Shown here piece by piece: positions 54,748 through 64,000 of a stretch of DNA of 64,000 nucleotides (positions within the stretch are counted from its first letter, which is position 1; each line of letters opens with the position of its first letter). The stretch lies in the NCBI RefSeq assembly GCF_907164915.1, contig NC_061862.1, positions 93,823,995 through 93,887,994 on the forward strand, read 5' to 3'. A program made the translations under genes and the position numbers. Under the pieces are notes generated by a model. The model did not search any database. It had not been told where the DNA came from and worked only from the letters and a program-made list of their open reading frames with translations. Origin of the DNA: Impatiens glandulifera (lineage: Eukaryota; Streptophyta; Magnoliopsida; Ericales; Balsaminaceae).

Positions 54748-55959
54748 TGATAGAAAAATTAAGTAAGTTAATTTTTAGAACCGGCTAGACAAACTAAACA
54801 GTTGTTAACTTTCATGTGCAGGTACAGATCAAATCGTATGAACCGGTTGGGGGATCATTAACCGGTTGCTGAAACTCCTCAAAAGAAACTGGTTTCAAGT
54901 GTTCAAGTCAAAGATCAGAGGAACCAGTTTTCACTCTCTCAAGCGACCGGTCAGCAAAGACAAATTCATATACCAGCCGGATCATACTGCACAAGAGACA
55001 AAACCGGAAAATTCAAACTTCAAGAGTGACGTAACATGACGAAACAGACGTGTCTTTTAAGAATAAAAGAAGATCAGATCCGATCGGAAGCATGCGAGGA
55101 AAGCAATGATGCTTTATTGCTCTGAAGTTGACAACCTGAGGTGCATGTTCAACACGTGTCCGAATCTGAAAACCGATTATGTCATCTTACACTCAGAGCT
55201 GCCTGCATGACTGCCAAGTGTTGAGGAAGGTGAAGCGTGCAAGCAACCTCTCTGCACCGGCGTGATAATGATCAACCAATCCAGAGGAGAGAGAGAAGAA
55301 AAGTGACCGTTGGCTCTTCTCAGCTATAAAAGGAAGACGAATCGTCTTCATTTAATGCAAGTTACGAATTACGAAAAACAAATTATGAAAGCATTAAGTT
55401 AGAGAGATAAACTCCTATATTCCAAAACCGGTGTGTCTAAAACTGGAAGCTTTCTGTATCGTGTTGTGTTGAGTTGTTGTATTACATCAAAGTGTGAGTT
55501 GGTATAACCGGCGAGTAGCGAAGTTGGGCTCGACCGACAGTATTGTTGTAACTATAAAAGTTAGTGGAGATCCTTCTCATAACCTGAGAAGAAGGGGTGA
55601 CGTAGGAGAGTTTGCTCCGAACATCCATAAAAATCCTTGTCTCGTGTTCTTTCTTTCGCTTTCTTTATTTACTTACTTAACCTAACCTCAAACCAATCAT
55701 ACTCCGTAAATCGGTCCACTCATATCCATAAAACCGACTCCTTCTAAAACATCATCTAAAGTCGCATAAGTTGCTTCAACCTGAAACAGACATTTCCGCC
55801 CTTGAACCCGGTTCAAGAGTCTGTGACAGTTTGTGCAGTGCTGAGAACGGTTTTAGTCTCTAACCGGACTATCACCAAAGTGTTGTGTGTGTTGTAAGCG
55901 GCCACCCTTCCTGAAACCGGAAACACCCCGGTCCTCCAAGGGCGTCCCCGATCCTAACA
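54748..55959 (+). repeat. 5' LTR of family 1 copy B
   Basis: 1212 bp, TGATAGAAAAATTAAG to GATCCTAACA; clearly homologous to the copy A LTRs in reverse but with many substitutions and small gaps. TATA box at 55324-55331 (CTATAAAAGGAAGACG). Confidence 0.88.
55324..55331 (+). promoter_or_regulatory. LTR TATA box (copy B)
   Basis: CAGCTATAAAAGGAAGACGA, same core as both copy A LTRs. Confidence 0.6.
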
Positions 55960-55961
55960 AG

Positions 55962-55973
55962 TGGTATCAGAGC
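55962..55973 (+). other. Primer binding site (tRNA-Met type), copy B
   Basis: TGGTATCAGAGC two bases after the LTR end at 55959. Confidence 0.9.
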
Positions 55974-56004
55974 GAGGTTCTTAGCACTCAAGCAACCGAA
56001 GAAG

Positions 56005-57867
56005 ATGGGAAGCATGACCCACAGCGACAAGCCGCCAATGCTAAACAGCGAAGCGTTTAGCAGTTGGAAGAAACAGATGTATCTACATCTGATTACGTTA
56101 GATGATGAGATGAGCCGAGTTCTGAAAGAGGGACCGATCAAGATCAACAAGGAGGCAGACCAATGGACGAATGAAGATCGAAGACGGAGTAACCTGGACA
56201 ACCATTGCATGAGGCACATCTACAAGGCTATAGATGATAACACTTTGAATAAAATATCAGACTGTGATAGTGCAAAGGAAGCCTGGGAAACGATCATTCA
56301 GATCCATGAGGGAAACGAAAGAACTAAGGAGAACAAAATTTTGGTGGCTACACAGAAATATGAAAACATCAGGATGAAACCAGGGGAAAATATGAAGGAA
56401 TTCAGCAACCGGTTCACCAGTGTAGTCAACGAGCTTCAAACACTCGGAAAGAAGTATGACAAACGAGAAGTAATCATCAAAGCCTTAAGATCTCTGCCAA
56501 GCACTTGGGATATCAAGACCATGGTGATGAGGGAATCAAGCACCCTCGGGCAGATGAAGTTGCATGATGTGTTCGAGGATCTAAAAGCCTACGAGTTCGA
56601 GATCAAGTCTCGGATCGAAGACGAAGCATCCACATCAACCGCAACTAGAACTTTGGTTACATCGGTGGAACCGGCGGTCCAAGTATAAACCGTTCCGGCT
56701 CCAGTCAAAAGCACCGATCAGATTACTGAAGATGTGATGGCGATGCTAGCTCAGAAATTCGGGAAATTCATGAAGAAGAGCCAGCCACCATCTAACAATG
56801 ATTTTAATTATAATTATGTAGACAAATCAAACAAAAGATGCTATAACTGTGACGGTTTTGGACATTTCAGGTCAGAATGTAGAAAGCCAAGGAGAGACGA
56901 TAGAAAACCGGAAGGAAACTATCAGGGAAACAACTATCAAGGGAACAACTATCAAGGCAACCGGTACCAGGGAAACAACTACCAGGGAAATAACTACCGG
57001 AGAAACGACAACCAACGGAACGACTACCGGAGAAATGATGATCAACATGCAGACGAAGGAAAGGAGATTCAGAAGGCGCTCATTGCATCCGACGGTGGAA
57101 GCGAGTGGGCATATTCCGATAATGAAGACGGTGAAGAGAAAGTGACATGCTTCATGGCAAACGAAGAAGATGTATTTGATTTCTCTTCTGACGAGTTCAC
57201 CAAAGAAGATTTGATTTCTGTACTCAACGAAATGGTTGCTGAGTTCAGAAACATATCTGCGTACATACCGACTCCGCTAGAATCTAAAACCGAACAAACA
57301 AATAATGTATACGATAAAATCTGTGAAACCGAAATGTATGAACCGAATGAACTATTCTCCAATAATGAGAAGACAGTTCAACCGGTTACTGAAACCGATG
57401 AACGATCAATGTACGTCACGGCTGCGTGGGAGAGATCACGTCAAGCGGTAAAACAAATGTGCAACTATAAAAGGCACCCTAAGTGTAGGTTCGGTATCGG
57501 TTACGAACCGAATAAACAAAACAAATCAAAACAAACTAATGGGATGAAACTCACAAAAAACAACCTTCCTTTCATAAGATTTGTCAAGAGTTCAAAAACC
57601 GAAAATGACTTAAAACCGGAAGAAACACTTAAGTATGTAAGTCCTACTGAATCGAAAAAATGGCTTCATCCTGAGAGAAGGGAAGTCAACCGGAAACCGA
57701 ATAAACCAAATAAAACTCGACATCAAAGAAACTCATCACAACATAAGGCATTCTTGAGCAACAGCCAAGAAGTTAAGCCAAATATTATAAAAACAGATAC
57801 CGGGAAAGTGATCCGACTTATTCAAGTCTGGATCCCAAAGGGACTAATCAACCATGGACCCAACTAA
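56005..57867 (+). pseudogene. Family 1 copy B gag, one internal stop
   Basis: Starts MGSMTHSDKPPMLNSE at 56005. The capsid region is intact (SWKKQMYLHLITLDD, EGPIKINKEADQW, FSNRFTSVVNELQTLGKKYD) until TAA at about 56686-56688 in the linker before the zinc knuckle. The same frame then continues with VMAMLAQKFGKFMKKSQ, CYNCDGFGHFRSEC, six NYQGN/NYRRN-type repeats, the acidic part and YGI/FGIGY-type tail to the stop at 57865-57867. That stop overlaps the pol start by 14 bases in another frame. Confidence 0.85.
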
Positions 57868-60800
57868 ATGTGGGTACCAAAAAGGTGTAAATAATTGTTT
57901 GTTGCAGGTTAGAAGGAGCAACCAACTAAAGAATTCAGAATGGTACCTGGACAGCGGATGTTCAAGGCATATGACCTGAAACAAAGAGCTACTAACCGAC
58001 ATCAAGTACGAAACCGGAGCAATCATCACATTCGGGGACAACTCGAAAGCTAAAACTGTGGGCAAGGGTAAGATTGTCCATGGTAATTTATCCATAAGTA
58101 ATATATTGCTGGTAGAAAAACTGCGTTTTAACCTGTTGAGTATAAGTCAAATGTGTGATGTGGGTTACAAAGTTAAATTTCATAAAAACTCATGTCTAGT
58201 TAAAAACCAGGATAATGACATTCTTTTAACCAGTAACCGGATGGGAAATATTTACAAATTTAACAAACTGATTTTGAAAAACCTGTGTGTATGATAGCCG
58301 GAAATGATCCAAACTGGCTTTGGCATAAACGGCTAAATCACTTGAATTTCAAAACAATCAACTTCATATGTTCCAAGGAACTAGTTCACGGTTTTCCAAA
58401 AGTTAAGTTTTCAAAAGATAAAGTATGTGCTGCATGTCAAATGGGCAAACAAGTAAAATCATCTTTCAAAAGTAAAGGAAATTATCAATCTGAACGATGC
58501 TTAGAACTTTTACACATGGATCTGTTTGGTCCGGTTAAAATAACTAGTTTAGGAGGCATGCATTATACTATGGTAGTTATTGATGATTATTCTAAGTTTA
58601 CTTGGGTTACTTTTCTAGCTTCTAAAAATCAAGCAACTCCAAACCTGATTAAACTGATTTTGAGAATACAAAATGAAAAATCTATTCGAGTGAACAAAAT
58701 CAGAAGTGATAGAGGAACTGAGTTTATAAACAGCATAACCACTTTTCTTGATAATTCCGGTATTAGACACGAGTTGTCTAGTGCCAGAACTCCTCAACAA
58801 AATGGTCTGGCTGAGAGAAGAAACCGGACTCTCAAGGAAGCCGCAAAGTCAATGATAGCTGATTCGGGTATTGCTCAAAAGTTCTAGGCTGAAGCTATCA
58901 ATACCGCATGCTTTACACAAAACCGATCTTTAGTAACTAAACGATTTTCTAAAACTCCTTTTGAAATTTACTTTGATCAAATTCCAAGCGTACGGTATTT
59001 TCGAATTTTTGGTAGCAAATGTTTTGTTCACAATAACGGCAAGAATTACTTGACCGCTTTTGATGCTAAATCCGATGAGGGAATAATGTTGGGATATTCA
59101 GCTGTGAGTAAAGCCTACAGAATATACAATACTAGGACTTTAACAGTTGAAGAAACCGCACACGTTGTTTTCGATGAATCGGTTGAACAAAACACTACAT
59201 TACCCTTCGATCTTCACAAAAGAATGGAAAATTTCAATATCTATTCTGATGATGAAGACGAGGCTCCGGTTTTTAGACGCTTTGTCAAGGACCAAGCGGT
59301 TGATGCTGAAATTCAGCCTGATCAAGCTGCTTTACCGCAGAAAGTTGACGCTTCAGTTTCTACTGAAGAAATCGGTCGGTCTGACTCTGTTCAACCTACC
59401 GATCAGTCTAACCTTGATCAGCCAACCGAAAGCTTGATAGACACGTCTCGGATTAACCTTAGAAGGAACAAAAATCATCCTCTTGAACTAGTAATAGGTA
59501 ACATATCCTCACCCGTCCGAACTAGGCAACAGAATTTGGATCACTATGAAAACTCAGCTTTCATATCACAAATTGAGCCGAAAAAAGTGGATGAAGCATT
59601 GTTAGATCCAGATTGGATTCTAGCAATGCAAGAGGAATTAAACGAGTTTGAGAGAAATAAAGTCTGGTACCTAGTCCCTAGACCGAAAAACAAACCGGTT
59701 ATAGGAACACAATGGGTATTCAGAAATAAACTCAATGAAGACGGTTTAGTTACGAGAAACAAAGCCCGGTTAGTGGCTCAAGGCTATAAACAGGAAGAAG
59801 GCGTTGATTTTGAAGAATCATTTGCCCCTGTAGCCAGACTTGAGGCTATTAGAATATTTCTAGCATACACAGTCTTTAAAAATTTCAAAGTTTTTCAAAT
59901 GGATGTTAAGAGTGCTTTTCTAAACGGTAAAGTAAATGAAGAGGTATATGTCAATCAACCTCCAGGTTTCAAAAACCCAGAACACGAAAATCATGTCTAC
60001 CGGCTGAACAAAGCCCTTTACGGTTTGAAACAGGCTCCAAGAGCTTGGTATGATACATTGACACAATTTTTATTTGATCACAAATTCACAATAGGTTCGG
60101 TAGACAAAACACTTTTCAAATTTGAAAGGAAGTAACAAATATTACTTGTTCAGATTTATGTTGATGATATTATATTCGGATCAACCGATCCAAAGTTATG
60201 TGACAAGTTTTCAAAAATGATGACTGATAGATTTCAAATGAGTATGATGGGAGAATTGAGTTTCTTTCTAGGACTTCAGGTTAAGCAGATTGAAGCCGGA
60301 ACCTTCATAAGTCAACCGAAGTATACAGCCGAACTGCTGAAGAAATTTGGAATGGATACATGCGCTGAAGCGGCTACGCCGATGAGTCCTTGCGTAAAAC
60401 TAGATAAAGATGATGATGGTCAAGCCGTTGACATCACAACATATCGAGGAATGATTGGATCACTGCTATATCTAACAGCCAGCCGACCTGACATTTTGTT
60501 TGCGGTTGGAGTATGCGGAAGATTCCAAGCAAATCCAAAGCAATCTCATTATACGTCGGCCAAAAGAATCCTAAAATATCTGAAGGGAACTCAAGAAGTG
60601 GGACTTTGGTACCCAAAAGACTCGAGCTTCAATCTTATAAGCTACTCAGATGCCGATTACGCAGGATGTAAGATTGATAGAAAGAGCACAAGTGGAACAT
60701 GCCAGTTCCTAGGTGACCGGTTAGTCACGTGGAGCAGCAAGAAACAAACATTTGTTGCAACATCAACCGCAGAGGCAGAGTACATAGTGGCCGGAAGCTG

Positions 60801-61113
60801 CTGTGCACAACTACTCTAGATCTAACAGCAAATAAGGGATTTCGGGATAGAAGCCAAGGAATCTCCAATCTTCTGCGACAACACCCGTGCTATAGCGATT
60901 ACATACAATCCGGTGCTGCACTCAAGAACAAAGCATATCGATATAAGACACCATTTCATCCGGGAGCACGTTCAGGAGAAACACATCCGGCTGGAATATG
61001 TATCAACCGAGCAACAAGTAGCCGATATATTCACGAAACCTCTACAGGAAGCTAAGTTCTCTCACTTTCGAAATATTTTGGGACTTACTAATCTTAATCA
61101 ACCCATATCATGA
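57854..61113 (+). pseudogene. Family 1 copy B copia pol, multiply broken
   Basis: Starts ATG at 57854 (MDPTKCGYQKG), overlapping the gag stop and in the +1 frame relative to gag. All domains are recognisable in order: protease (LDSGCSRHM), GAG-pre-integrase (WHKRLNHLNFKTINF), integrase (HMDLFGP, SDRGTEF, NGLAERRNRTLKE), RT ([17 protein letters not shown] near 60160-60170), RNase H ([19 protein letters not shown]). Breaks: TGA 57977-57979 next to the protease active site, a frameshift at about 58250-58285, TAG 58885-58887, TAA 60133-60135 just before the YVDD box, TAG 60817-60819 in RNase H. Not functional. Confidence 0.9.
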
Positions 61114-61811
61114 TTATGCATGCAATGAGAAACCGGGATATGTGTTCAGGGAGAAGCTCTCGCTTCTCAAACCATATTCAAATAGGCCATTGATAATTCA
61201 AAAATGCTAACCGGGAAGAAGTCTCCGGTTATGCCCGATTACTTCATTATTTTAAATCACATGTATATTTACTATACGGTTGAAATAACCGGGTTGAATT
61301 GGATATAATAAATCCAAAGTTGAACAAATGTTGACGTAAATCAACGTTTCTTCACAATCGGAGCAATAAATCCTACTAAAACCGGTCATGGAAAACCACT
61401 TAGTATAAATGCATTCTGGTCTGATGGAATGAACTTCTCCAGTTAACATGGGATGACTAACTGAGTTTTCATGCATATCTTGAAAAATGAAGCCTGTAAT
61501 AAATAAAAATAGTCTACCACAATCGAGATGACGACATGTGTCCATCATCAAGAGAGGGAGACTCACATCTTGTCAATAGATATTTGTCATCATTAATATC
61601 TTGGTAATAATTAGATTTTGCCTTGGAAATAAACATTATTTACTTCAACAAGTTAAGGCCTATTAAATGACTGATGACATCATCAAGCATGCTTAAATCT
61701 ATTAATATAGCCGAACCCCTGGCTATATAAACCACTCTTAAACTTTACAAATCTTCACAAGATTACTATTCACAAGTATCAGTCTTGAGATTAACATTCT
61801 CTCTCAAGAAC
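61114..61811 (+). other. Spacer with promoter of accessory gene 1, copy B
   Basis: Corresponds to 43669-44380 of copy A. Non-coding. Contains the TATA box at 61723-61731 and the leader of accessory gene 1. Confidence 0.5.
61723..61731 (+). promoter_or_regulatory. TATA box of accessory gene 1, copy B
   Basis: CCTGGCTATATAAACCACTC, 81-89 bp before the ATG at 61812, followed by a leader with ACTATTCACAAGTATCA shared with copy A. Confidence 0.65.
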
Positions 61812-62597
61812 ATGAACTCCAACTCTCTAGCAAAGAAGATTCTATTGGCAGATTTTAACTCAATCTACCAATATGAAGATCACGAAGTTAAAGAAATATT
61901 CTTAGCCGTCGAAAGAAGTGGGCTAAGAAGCTTCCTTGAAAACAGATTCATTCTCGACTACCTAGTAGTCGAAGAATTCTTCCAGACCGCAAAGGAAGTG
62001 CATCGAGACATAATCGTTGCACAAGTCTACGGTCAGAAATTTCTGTTCAGTGAGACGGATTTCGCTGTATACTGCGGTTTGCCCAATGAAGGGGTAACCG
62101 ACTTAACATACTCCCCGGTGACCATGGAAGAAATGTGTCGCCGGTTCTCAGGATCTGACATCCCGGTTAAACCCTGGGGTGCTAAAAGTCAACTCTCACA
62201 TAAGTACCAGCTTCTCTGTGAGATTCTGGGAATGTCCATCTTGGGCAGAGAGAAAAGCTATTATTACACCCAAAGGCTTTTCGAGATGATGATTTCTGTA
62301 ACGGTTGGGACACCGGTTAACTTGTCCTGGATCATCTTCAGCAACCTGAAGAAAATGATCCTCTCCAACAAAACCGGCTACGTTCCTCAGCTGAGCGGTT
62401 TTTGTGCAAGTCTGGACATCCACTCCGGACCGTTCGTAACCCTCCATCCGAGGCATGTGCTCACCAAGGAAAGAGTACAAGAGATGGTCGACCAGTGGGA
62501 AGCAGTCAAGGCTAAGAGAAATCAAGCGGCTGAGTCATCTAACGTCTATCCTGTCCTTTTCCTCTGTCTTATTTTATTTCTTTTCCAAAACCGGTAA
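61812..62597 (+). CDS. Family 1 accessory gene 1, copy B
   Basis: I choose the ATG at 61812 (MNSNSLAKKILLADFNSIYQ) rather than the in-frame ATG at 61785, because it matches the copy A start and lies after the same leader. The frame is open over the whole domain: VERSGLRSFLENRFILDYLV, VAQVYGQKFLFSETDFAVYC, TVGTPVNLSWIIFSNLKKMI, GYVPQLSGFCASLD. The stop that ends copy A after SSNV is replaced by TAT, so the protein runs 16 residues further into a Leu/Phe-rich tail (LFLCLILFLFQ). Trp to Leu in the VNW motif is a possible damaging change. Open despite the ruined gag and pol. Confidence 0.7.
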   Translation: MNSNSLAKKILLADFNSIYQYEDHEVKEIFLAVERSGLRSFLENRFILDYLVVEEFFQTAKEVHRDIIVAQVYGQKFLFSETDFAVYCGLPNEGVTDLTYSPVTMEEMCRRFSGSDIPVKPWGAKSQLSHKYQLLCEILGMSILGREKSYYYTQRLFEMMISVTVGTPVNLSWIIFSNLKKMILSNKTGYVPQLSGFCASLDIHSGPFVTLHPRHVLTKERVQEMVDQWEAVKAKRNQAAESSNVYPVLFLCLILFLFQNR

Positions 62598-62982
62598 TTT
62601 TGATGTACTACCGGTTTTGCACATCAATTAATGAAGCATATTTCCTTCCTCTTTTAATCCAAAATCTAAAAAATCATAAATGATCAAACACTTAATGTGC
62701 CGTATCAAAATCAAATCGAATCTCTCTTGGAAACATAAATCCTCATTCTCAATAAGCATGTCTGATTTGATTCGACAAGACATGCCTTTATTCTCTTGAG
62801 AAATCACAAAGTCATTAATGACTAGACATAAACGACTAGATTTTCAAATATCCTCATTAATTGCCTCCAACCGTTTCAAGCTATAAAAGGGGAATCATTC
62901 CTCAATTGTCAAAACACGCTTCCAGCATTCCTTCTCTCTAAATCTTAAAAGTTCAGAACATCCTTCCAAAACCTTTCTCACA
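62598..62982 (+). other. Spacer with promoter of accessory gene 2, copy B
   Basis: Non-coding, matching 42486-42900 of copy A; holds CTATAAAAGGGGAATC at 62881 and a CTTCTCTCTAAATC leader. Confidence 0.5.
62881..62888 (+). promoter_or_regulatory. TATA box of accessory gene 2, copy B
   Basis: AAGCTATAAAAGGGGAATC, 95-102 bp before the ATG at 62983, same core and spacing as in copy A. Confidence 0.65.
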
Positions 62983-63140
62983 ATGTCTGCTGAACTCAGA
63001 AACACCCTCATCGTCAATTTTGAAGACGTAAAAGATTGCAGATATTATGAATGGGTCTTCCAACCGATCATAGAATCGGGGCTCCAAGGTTTTCTCAAAG
63101 GTTCAGACACTATCCTCGTAGAGGAGGTGTGTGAATTTTT
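62983..63140 (+). CDS. Family 1 accessory gene 2, copy B, cut by assembly gap
   Basis: First 52 codons only: MSAELRNTLIVNFEDVKDCR, PIIESGLQGFLKGSDTILVE, EVCEF, then N bases. Very similar to copy A gene 2 (41727-42485). Whether the gene continues beyond the gap is unknown; the sequence right of the gap is unrelated. Confidence 0.75.
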
Positions 63141-63240
63141 NNNNNNNNNNNNNNNNNNNNNNNNNNNNNNNNNNNNNNNNNNNNNNNNNNNNNNNNNNNN
63201 NNNNNNNNNNNNNNNNNNNNNNNNNNNNNNNNNNNNNNNN
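63141..63240. other. Assembly gap of 100 N
   Basis: Exactly 100 N, the usual placeholder for a gap of unknown size. Copy B's second and third accessory genes, polypurine tract and 3' LTR, and the rest of the plus-strand family 2 element, could be missing here. Confidence 0.98.
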
Positions 63241-64000
63241 AAACATGTCAATATTATTAAGCATGTGACTATTATACTGTTTACATAAAATAATTTCAAA
63301 CTATAAACATAAATATAAATAAGTTATAAAATAAATTTATAACTTAACTAATTTATACATAATATTATTATAAAGATGTAACTCATCACGTTAACACATA
63401 TCGTTATACATAAAACAAAATTAAATATCTCATTTGATTTTCACCTTTTTTACTAATGTATAACCTTTTGTTTTAAATTAACATTAAATTTAATCATAAT
63501 TAATAATGATCATAAGTGATAAACATTTTGATGTCTTTCTTACAATACAGAAACTTCATTTTTTTATAAATTTTTTTAATTATAAAATATTCTACAAAAC
63601 CTGAATTACAATGATAATTGAAACAGAAACTAATAATTAAATAGTTAAGCTCGATCAAGCATGGAACATTTAAATGATTTTATAATACAATTAAAGAGTT
63701 CATATAGATATTGGCGTTCTGAGTGTTACACTTAGAAACGTGGTTATTTATTTTAATTTATTTAGTCCTGACTTTTGATCAAAGCCATTTTATCAAAGTC
63801 ATGTGGAAGAAGGGATAATGTTTTTAATTAAAATTTAAGATATGGCCGGTGAGTTGGTAAAATATTTATTTATATCATTGTTGTCAACCTGTGATTTTGA
63901 AGACTTGATGGATCATTACAAATGTTTTTATATTTTTGATATATATCCAAATTCAGACACATGAAGATTTACAAATTAATTCATGTTAGTTAGCAATACA
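63241..64000. other. AT-rich intergenic DNA
   Basis: No gene, repeat unit or transposon end recognised. The sequence is not similar to copy A's corresponding region, so it is genuinely different DNA beyond the gap. Confidence 0.4.

Larger units (their letters stand above)
54660..63140 (+). mobile_element. Ty1/copia family 1 copy B, 3' part lost in assembly gap
   Basis: Plus-strand relative of copy A inserted 34 bp after the family 2 LTR. Possible left duplication AAGAC (54655-54659). Order: an 88 bp extra LTR-edge/polypurine segment, LTR (54748-55959), primer site, gag, pol, accessory gene 1, start of accessory gene 2, then N bases. Gag and pol have many stops and at least one frameshift; it is visibly more diverged from copy A than the two copy A LTRs are from each other, hence older. 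Confidence 0.88.

Overview
The window looks like repeat-dense intergenic DNA of a flowering plant, most likely a eudicot (species not determinable here). The evidence is a CACTA transposon with TNP2 and Ptta/En-Spm proteins, Sirevirus-like Ty1/copia elements, hAT-type elements, a plant L1-type LINE fragment, and intron-containing remnants of plant-type O-fucosyltransferase and MOB1 genes. I see no intact host gene, no structural RNA gene and no CRISPR.

Layout. 1-21880: a CACTA element, coding on the minus strand, running off the left edge; its 5' end (CACTGGTAAAAA) lies at 21880. It is split by a 11.6 kb pol-less copia element (family 2, 7082-18725, duplicated target AATTG), whose left LTR was itself interrupted by a gypsy gag-protease fragment (about 7334-9809). 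21881-22940: a minisatellite of about 20 bp units touching the CACTA end. 22941-26610: AT-rich DNA with an 896 bp hAT-type non-autonomous element (24724-25619, perfect 8 bp duplication). 27276-29340: an O-fucosyltransferase pseudogene with a small non-autonomous LTR element in an intron, followed by a 5'-truncated LINE with a 14 bp duplication. 31844-31977: an orphan MOB1 exon. 32184-32918: a hAT transposase relic. 33937-35797: a probable second hAT-like element. 36065-51055: an older hAT-like element split by a nearly complete 14.2 kb copia element (family 1 copy A, 36621-50794, minus strand, duplicated target TTATT). 52724-54659: the 5' LTR and primer site of a plus-strand family 2 element, interrupted by a second family 1 element (copy B, 54660-63140), which ends at a 100-N assembly gap (63141-63240). 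AT-rich DNA follows.

Most interesting system. Family 1 carries, between pol and the 3' LTR where other retroelements place env, three consecutive genes (253, 252 and 953 codons) whose N-terminal halves are recognisably related to each other. Each has its own TATA box 85-125 bp before its ATG. Copy B has the first two with the same spacing, and the otherwise different family 2 carries a broken relative of the third gene with its own TATA box. In copy A all three are open although gag is frameshifted and pol has a stop; in copy B the first stays open although gag and pol have at least six breaks. This suggests an accessory cassette transcribed independently of the LTR; its function is unknown. 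Family 1 also has a triplicated polypurine-tract/LTR-edge repeat, and family 2 LTRs are packed with TTAGAC...GTCTAA palindromes. Both recall features described for Sireviruses.
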